From assembly GCA_023422695.1 (NCBI GenBank), contig JAFAGN010000121.1:1-17335 (forward strand): a DNA stretch of 17,335 nt. Reading direction: 5' to 3'. A model generated the notes under the pieces. That model was not told where the DNA came from. It did not search any database and worked only from the letters and a program-made list of their open reading frames with translations. Position numbers and translations under genes: made by a program. This document shows, piece after piece, positions 14,172 to 17,335 of this stretch. How positions within the stretch are numbered: position 1 is the first letter of the stretch; each line of letters starts with the position of its first letter. This DNA comes from Pseudomonadota bacterium. GTDB taxonomy: Bacteria > Pseudomonadota > Alphaproteobacteria > Sphingomonadales > Sphingomonadaceae.

Positions 14172-14606
14172 ATGGATACGAATGCCATATTGGGACCGGT
14201 CGCGACGCTCGCGCTCTGGTCGATGGTCATGTGGGTGTGGATGTATGCGACGCGCCTTCCGGCCATGCGCCGTGCAAAAATCGACGTTGCCAATATTGTG
14301 GGCGGCACAGGCCAGAACCTCGAGTCAGTGCTTCCACCCGAGGTCCAGTGGAAGGCGCACAACTATAACCATCTGATGGAACAGCCGACGATCTTCTACG
14401 CCGTCGCGCTCGCGCTCGCGGTGGGCGGTATGGGCGGCGGGCTGAACACCCAGCTTGCGTGGGCCTATGTCGCGCTGCGGATCGTTCACAGCCTGATCCA
14501 GGTGACCGTCAACCGCGTGATGTGGCGTTTTCTGGTGTTCGCGCTGGCCAGCCTCGCGCTGTTCGCGCTGTGCGTGCACGCGTTCATGGGGTTTGTGTTG
14601 CATTGA
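14172..14606 (+). CDS. MAPEG family membrane protein (copy 2)
   Basis: The 144-residue protein is a paralogue of the gene immediately upstream, with about half of residues identical by eye in the core. VLPPEVQWKAHNYNHLMEQPTIFYAV and LAWAYVALRIVHSLIQVTVNRV match almost position for position. Differences concentrate in the N-terminal helix and the Gly-rich loop after helix 2 (GGMGGGLNTQ), which suggests the two copies diverged in partner or substrate contacts. MAPEG proteins are usually homotrimers, so a mixed trimer is possible but untested. AGGGGAACAGGAC precedes the ATG. Its stop lies six bases before a large perfect inverted repeat. Confidence 0.9.
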   Translation: MDTNAILGPVATLALWSMVMWVWMYATRLPAMRRAKIDVANIVGGTGQNLESVLPPEVQWKAHNYNHLMEQPTIFYAVALALAVGGMGGGLNTQLAWAYVALRIVHSLIQVTVNRVMWRFLVFALASLALFALCVHAFMGFVLH

Positions 14607-14612
14607 GTTGAT

Positions 14613-14694
14613 ATCGTCGCCCCCGCGGAGGCGGGGGCCGCTAACAGGGTAGCGCAAGGCCGCCAACGGCCCCCGCCTCCGCGGGGGCGACGAT
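14613..14694. repeat. Perfect 28-base inverted repeat, likely bidirectional terminator
   Basis: Arms 14613-14640 and 14667-14694 are perfect inverted complements, separated by a 26-base spacer. Each arm also folds on its own as GCCCCCGC-GGAG-GCGGGGGC or its complement. The element fills the gap between the convergent MAPEG and methyltransferase genes and reaches the latter's stop codon. A third unit of the same repeat is at 17312-17335. Position and structure suggest a bidirectional terminator made of two head-to-head dispersed repeat units. Confidence 0.85.
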
Positions 14695-15893
14695 TATTTG
14701 GAAAACCGCGCCGCCAGTTCGACATGCGTCGACCAGCGGAACTGCCCAACCGGCTGCACCCAATCGAGCGTATAGCCACCCGCGACCAGCAACTTCGCGT
14801 CGCGCGCAAAGCTCGCGGGGTTGCAGCTGACATAGGCGATCACCGGCACCGCCGACGCTGCCAGTTGCGCCACCTGTTCCTCCGCCCCCGCGCGCGGCGG
14901 ATCCAGAATGACCGCGCCAAAGCGGTTCAATTCCGCAGGGATCAGCGGGCGCCGGAACAGGTCGCGATGCTCGGTCGCGACCAGCGCCCCCGCGCGGTTC
15001 GCGGCGGCGGTCAGCGCCGCGATCGCATCGCGCGCACCCTCGGCGGCATAGACCTTGCGCCCGCGCTGGATCGACAGCGCGAAGGTACCGACCCCGGCGA
15101 ACAGATCGGCCACGGCGGGAGCATCTCCGATCGCGTTCGTCACCGCCTCGACCAGCGCTGCCTGCCCCGCCGCGGTGGCTTGCAGAAAGGCAAAGGTCGG
15201 CACTTCGACCATGACCTCGCCGAACCCCACCGTCGGCGGCTCGGGCTGCCACAGGGTTTCCAGGCCATAGCCCTGATCGACAGCAAAGCGCGCCAGCCGA
15301 TGCGCGCCCGCGAAATCCTGCAACGCCATGGCCGCGTCGAGCCCCTCGGCCTTGACCCCCTCCAGCACCACCTCGACCCCCTGGTCGAGCATCTGGAGCT
15401 TGACCTTCACCGGTCGCCGTTGCTGCGCGATCGTCGCCAGCAGGTCGCGCAGCGGCGCGATCAGCGCGAACAATTCGGGCAGCAGCAGCGGGCATTCGCG
15501 CATGTCGACGATCTGGTTGCTCTGCGCCGCGTTGAACCCGATCGCGACCTGCTTACCGGTGCGCAGCGCGGTCAGCGCCGCGCGGCGGCGGCTCTGCGGC
15601 GGCGATAGCAGCGCGGGCAGTACGTCGCCCGCGGCCACATCCTGCGCCGCCAGCGCGCCAAACACCCGGTCGTGGACAAAATCGGCAAGCGTCGCCTCAG
15701 CAACATGTTGCAACTCGCACCCGCCGCATTTGCCGAAATGGCGGCACGGCGGCGCGGCACGGTTCGGACCCGGAACGATGATCCCGTCATCGCGGACACG
15801 GTCTCCCGGCACCGCCCCCGCCACATGGCGGCCATCGGCGGTGACGCCATCGCCGCGTGCGGCAATGCGGGTAATCAAAGCGGGTTCGGTCAC
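14694..15893 (-). CDS. rlmD: 23S rRNA (uracil-5-)-methyltransferase, RlmD/RumA type
   Basis: The 399-residue protein belongs to the TrmA/RlmC/RlmD family of SAM-dependent m5U methyltransferases. Cys50, Cys56 and Cys59 in CRHFGKCGGC plus Cys134 in RECPLL match the four ligands of the 4Fe-4S cluster in RumA. FAFLQAT (234-240) is the FxQ-type motif, DLFAGVGTFAL (263-273) binds SAM, and LDPPRAG (330-336) is motif IV. VSCNPASFARD (355-365) holds the catalytic Cys357, and Glu392 in HVE is the general base. The N-terminal TRAM-like beta-barrel is short. Exact target (U1939-type, or a related site) cannot be proven by eye. Translation starts at a GTG (15893), one base after the upstream stop; the nearby ATGs meet a stop at once. 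It forms an operon with the NAD(P)H-hydrate repair gene. Confidence 0.9.
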   Translation of the reverse strand: MTEPALITRIAARGDGVTADGRHVAGAVPGDRVRDDGIIVPGPNRAAPPCRHFGKCGGCELQHVAEATLADFVHDRVFGALAAQDVAAGDVLPALLSPPQSRRRAALTALRTGKQVAIGFNAAQSNQIVDMRECPLLLPELFALIAPLRDLLATIAQQRRPVKVKLQMLDQGVEVVLEGVKAEGLDAAMALQDFAGAHRLARFAVDQGYGLETLWQPEPPTVGFGEVMVEVPTFAFLQATAAGQAALVEAVTNAIGDAPAVADLFAGVGTFALSIQRGRKVYAAEGARDAIAALTAAANRAGALVATEHRDLFRRPLIPAELNRFGAVILDPPRAGAEEQVAQLAASAVPVIAYVSCNPASFARDAKLLVAGGYTLDWVQPVGQFRWSTHVELAARFSK

Positions 15894-15894
15894 A

Positions 15895-17262
15895 TCATGC
15901 TTTCACAAGGTCGTCGGCAACCAGATCGTCGGCGACAAGGCCGGGGCCGATAGCCTTTGCGCGCGCAATATGCCAGCCCACCGCCGCGACCGCTGCGTCG
16001 AACGCATCGCCGCCACGCGCCAGCATCGCCCCGCACGCCCCCGCCAGCACATCGCCCGTCCCCGCCGTAGCGAGCCATGGGCTACCCGGCCACCCCGCCG
16101 CGACCCGGCCATCGGGCGCGGCAATGATGGTGTCGGCGCCCTTATAGACAACGACCGCCCCCGTGCGCACCGCCGCCGCCTTGGCGCGGTCGATCTTGCT
16201 GCCGTAAAGCTCGGGAAAGGTGCGCGCGAACTCGCCTTCATGCGGGGTCAGGATCGCGCGGCACGGCGTTTCGCACAGGCGCGGCAGCGCTGCGGCGATT
16301 GCGGCCGCATCGAGCACCAGCGGCTTGCCCGAATCGAGCGCCGCCTCGACGTCGAACAGCAATTCGTCGCTGGCGGGAAAACCCGGCCCGATCACCACCG
16401 CGCCGACCCGCGCGTCGCTCAGCCGCTCGCCAAAGCGCGCATCGCTTTCGGTGATGATGGCTGACAGCGGCGCGCGTTCGCTGCCTTCCAGCACGACATA
16501 GCCTGCCCCCGCGCGCAGCGCCGCCGCCGCGGCCAGTCCCGCCGCGCCGGGCATTGGCCCGGCAAAGACCAGCACCATCCCGCGGGTGTACTTGTGCGCG
16601 GTCGCGCCGGGGGCTTCGCCCCTCGCCGTCGGCAAAGTCCGCATTGAACCCGGCGCGGCGATCCCGATCGGCGCCAACAGGACGCGGCCGCAGGCGGGCG
16701 CCGTGGGCAGCAGCACGTGCGCAGGCTTCAGCGCGCCGAGCGCCAGCGTGACGTCGGCGGACAGCGGCGGCACCCAGTCGTGCACCCCGTCGCTATCAAC
16801 CCCGCTCGGCACATCGACCGCGAGCACGCGGCGTCCGGTCAGGCGGCGCAATATGCTGGCAAGATCATCGGCGATCGACCGCGACAGGCCGACCCCGAAC
16901 AAGGCATCGACGATCAGCGGCGTCGGTTCCAGCGCATCGTCGACCGCCGCGACTGGCCCGTCCCAGCGCGCCCGCGCAGCCTTGGCCAGATCGGTCGTCG
17001 GCGCCGCCAGCGCGGCGACGCGCACGGTCGCCCCGCGCTCCGCCAGCACCCGCGCCGCGACATAGCCATCGCCGCCGTTGTTGCCCGGGCCGCACAGGAT
17101 CAGCACCGGCCCGCCCGCCGCCATCCGCCACGCGGTGTCCGCCACCGCGGCACCCGCGCGCTCCATCAATTCGGACAGCGACGTCCCCTGCACCGCGCAC
17201 GCGGCCTCAGCCTCGCGCATCGCGGCGCTAGTCAGGATCGGGGCGTTGGCGGGGATGGGCAT
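15895..17262 (-). CDS. nnrD/nnrE: Bifunctional NAD(P)H-hydrate epimerase / ADP-dependent NAD(P)H-hydrate dehydratase
   Basis: This 455-residue metabolite-repair enzyme fuses two domains. Residues about 1-210 are the YjeF_N epimerase: CGPGNNGGDGYVAAR (57-71), the catalytic-region aspartate in VDALFGVGLSR (118-128), and DVPSGVDSDG (150-159). Residues about 215-450 are the dehydratase (ribokinase-like) domain: HKYTRGMVLVFAG (223-235), TPHEGEF (339-345), YKGADTII (373-380) and TAGTGDVLAG (399-408), the nucleotide-binding anion hole. It interconverts R and S hydrated NAD(P)H and dehydrates the S form with ADP. The C-terminus carries a two-unit repeat (LVADDLVADDLVKA), a small in-frame duplication. 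No strong ribosome site precedes ATG 17262. The gene ends one base before the methyltransferase GTG. Confidence 0.93.
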   Translation of the reverse strand: MPIPANAPILTSAAMREAEAACAVQGTSLSELMERAGAAVADTAWRMAAGGPVLILCGPGNNGGDGYVAARVLAERGATVRVAALAAPTTDLAKAARARWDGPVAAVDDALEPTPLIVDALFGVGLSRSIADDLASILRRLTGRRVLAVDVPSGVDSDGVHDWVPPLSADVTLALGALKPAHVLLPTAPACGRVLLAPIGIAAPGSMRTLPTARGEAPGATAHKYTRGMVLVFAGPMPGAAGLAAAAALRAGAGYVVLEGSERAPLSAIITESDARFGERLSDARVGAVVIGPGFPASDELLFDVEAALDSGKPLVLDAAAIAAALPRLCETPCRAILTPHEGEFARTFPELYGSKIDRAKAAAVRTGAVVVYKGADTIIAAPDGRVAAGWPGSPWLATAGTGDVLAGACGAMLARGGDAFDAAVAAVGWHIARAKAIGPGLVADDLVADDLVKA

Positions 17263-17311
17263 GGTAACGTGGTAGCGCGTTTCGTCACGGGAGAGAACCG
17301 CGAGGAATGGA

Positions 17312-17335
17312 CGTCGCCCCCGCGCAGGCGGGGGC
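17312..17335. repeat. Third unit of the CGTCGCCCCCGCGNAGGCGGGGGC repeat, cut by window edge
   Basis: These 24 bases match the arm at 14615-14638 with one difference (G to C in the loop) and fold as GCCCCCGC-GCAG-GCGGGGGC. It lies 50 bases upstream of the NAD(P)H-hydrate repair gene and touches the window end, so a partner arm could follow outside. Together with the two arms at 14613-14694 this shows the element is a dispersed family. Confidence 0.75.

Noticed and set aside
14613..14694. Insertion sequence ends (terminal inverted repeats)
   Set aside because: Only 26 bases separate the arms, with no transposase and no target duplication.

Overview
The window is GC-rich, densely packed chromosomal DNA. 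Base composition, protein similarity and the style of intergenic repeats suggest a sphingomonad (Alphaproteobacteria), with Sphingopyxis, Sphingobium or Novosphingobium most likely. The polyamine genes fit: these genera are known for spermidine as the main polyamine, whereas Sphingomonas sensu stricto makes sym-homospermidine. There are no rRNA or tRNA genes, transposases, phage genes or CRISPR arrays, and no gene-free stretch above 300 bases.

Layout. 1-1565: a dispersed repeat fragment, then a small lipoprotein and a PLP-dependent threonine/serine dehydratase on the minus strand. 1630-5580 (plus): carboxy(nor)spermidine dehydrogenase, a secreted alpha/beta hydrolase, a four-helix DUF486/DMT-like membrane protein and carboxy(nor)spermidine decarboxylase. 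5719-7383 (minus): a three-part fusion of cyclic-nucleotide-binding, thioredoxin-like and thioredoxin-reductase-like domains lacking the redox CxxC. 7384-7646: a hairpin-rich leader before an ornithine (or lysine/ornithine) decarboxylase at 7647-8840. Putrescine from that enzyme plus aspartate semialdehyde would be turned into spermidine by the dehydrogenase and decarboxylase, so the route is complete in one locus although split by the minus-strand fusion gene.

8863-10880 (minus): a TauD-type non-heme iron dioxygenase and a flavin monooxygenase-like protein, overlapping by ATGA. They are divergent from a DHA3-type MFS transporter (11073-12401). The AT-rich gap between them holds an ordered array of TCGAAT boxes that looks like an operator. 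12464-14606 (plus): a possible 13-codon upstream ORF, a class III CoA-transferase and two tandem MAPEG proteins. 14694-17262 (minus): an RlmD/RumA-type 23S rRNA methyltransferase and the bifunctional NAD(P)H-hydrate epimerase/dehydratase, separated by one base.

The most interesting untranslated signals are the decarboxylase leader, where the ribosome-binding region has a nine-base perfect complement inside an upstream hairpin, and the TCGAAT array. Four families of palindromic dispersed repeats sit at gene ends, one with perfect 28-base inverted arms between convergent genes. I did not find an obvious new defence or mobile system.
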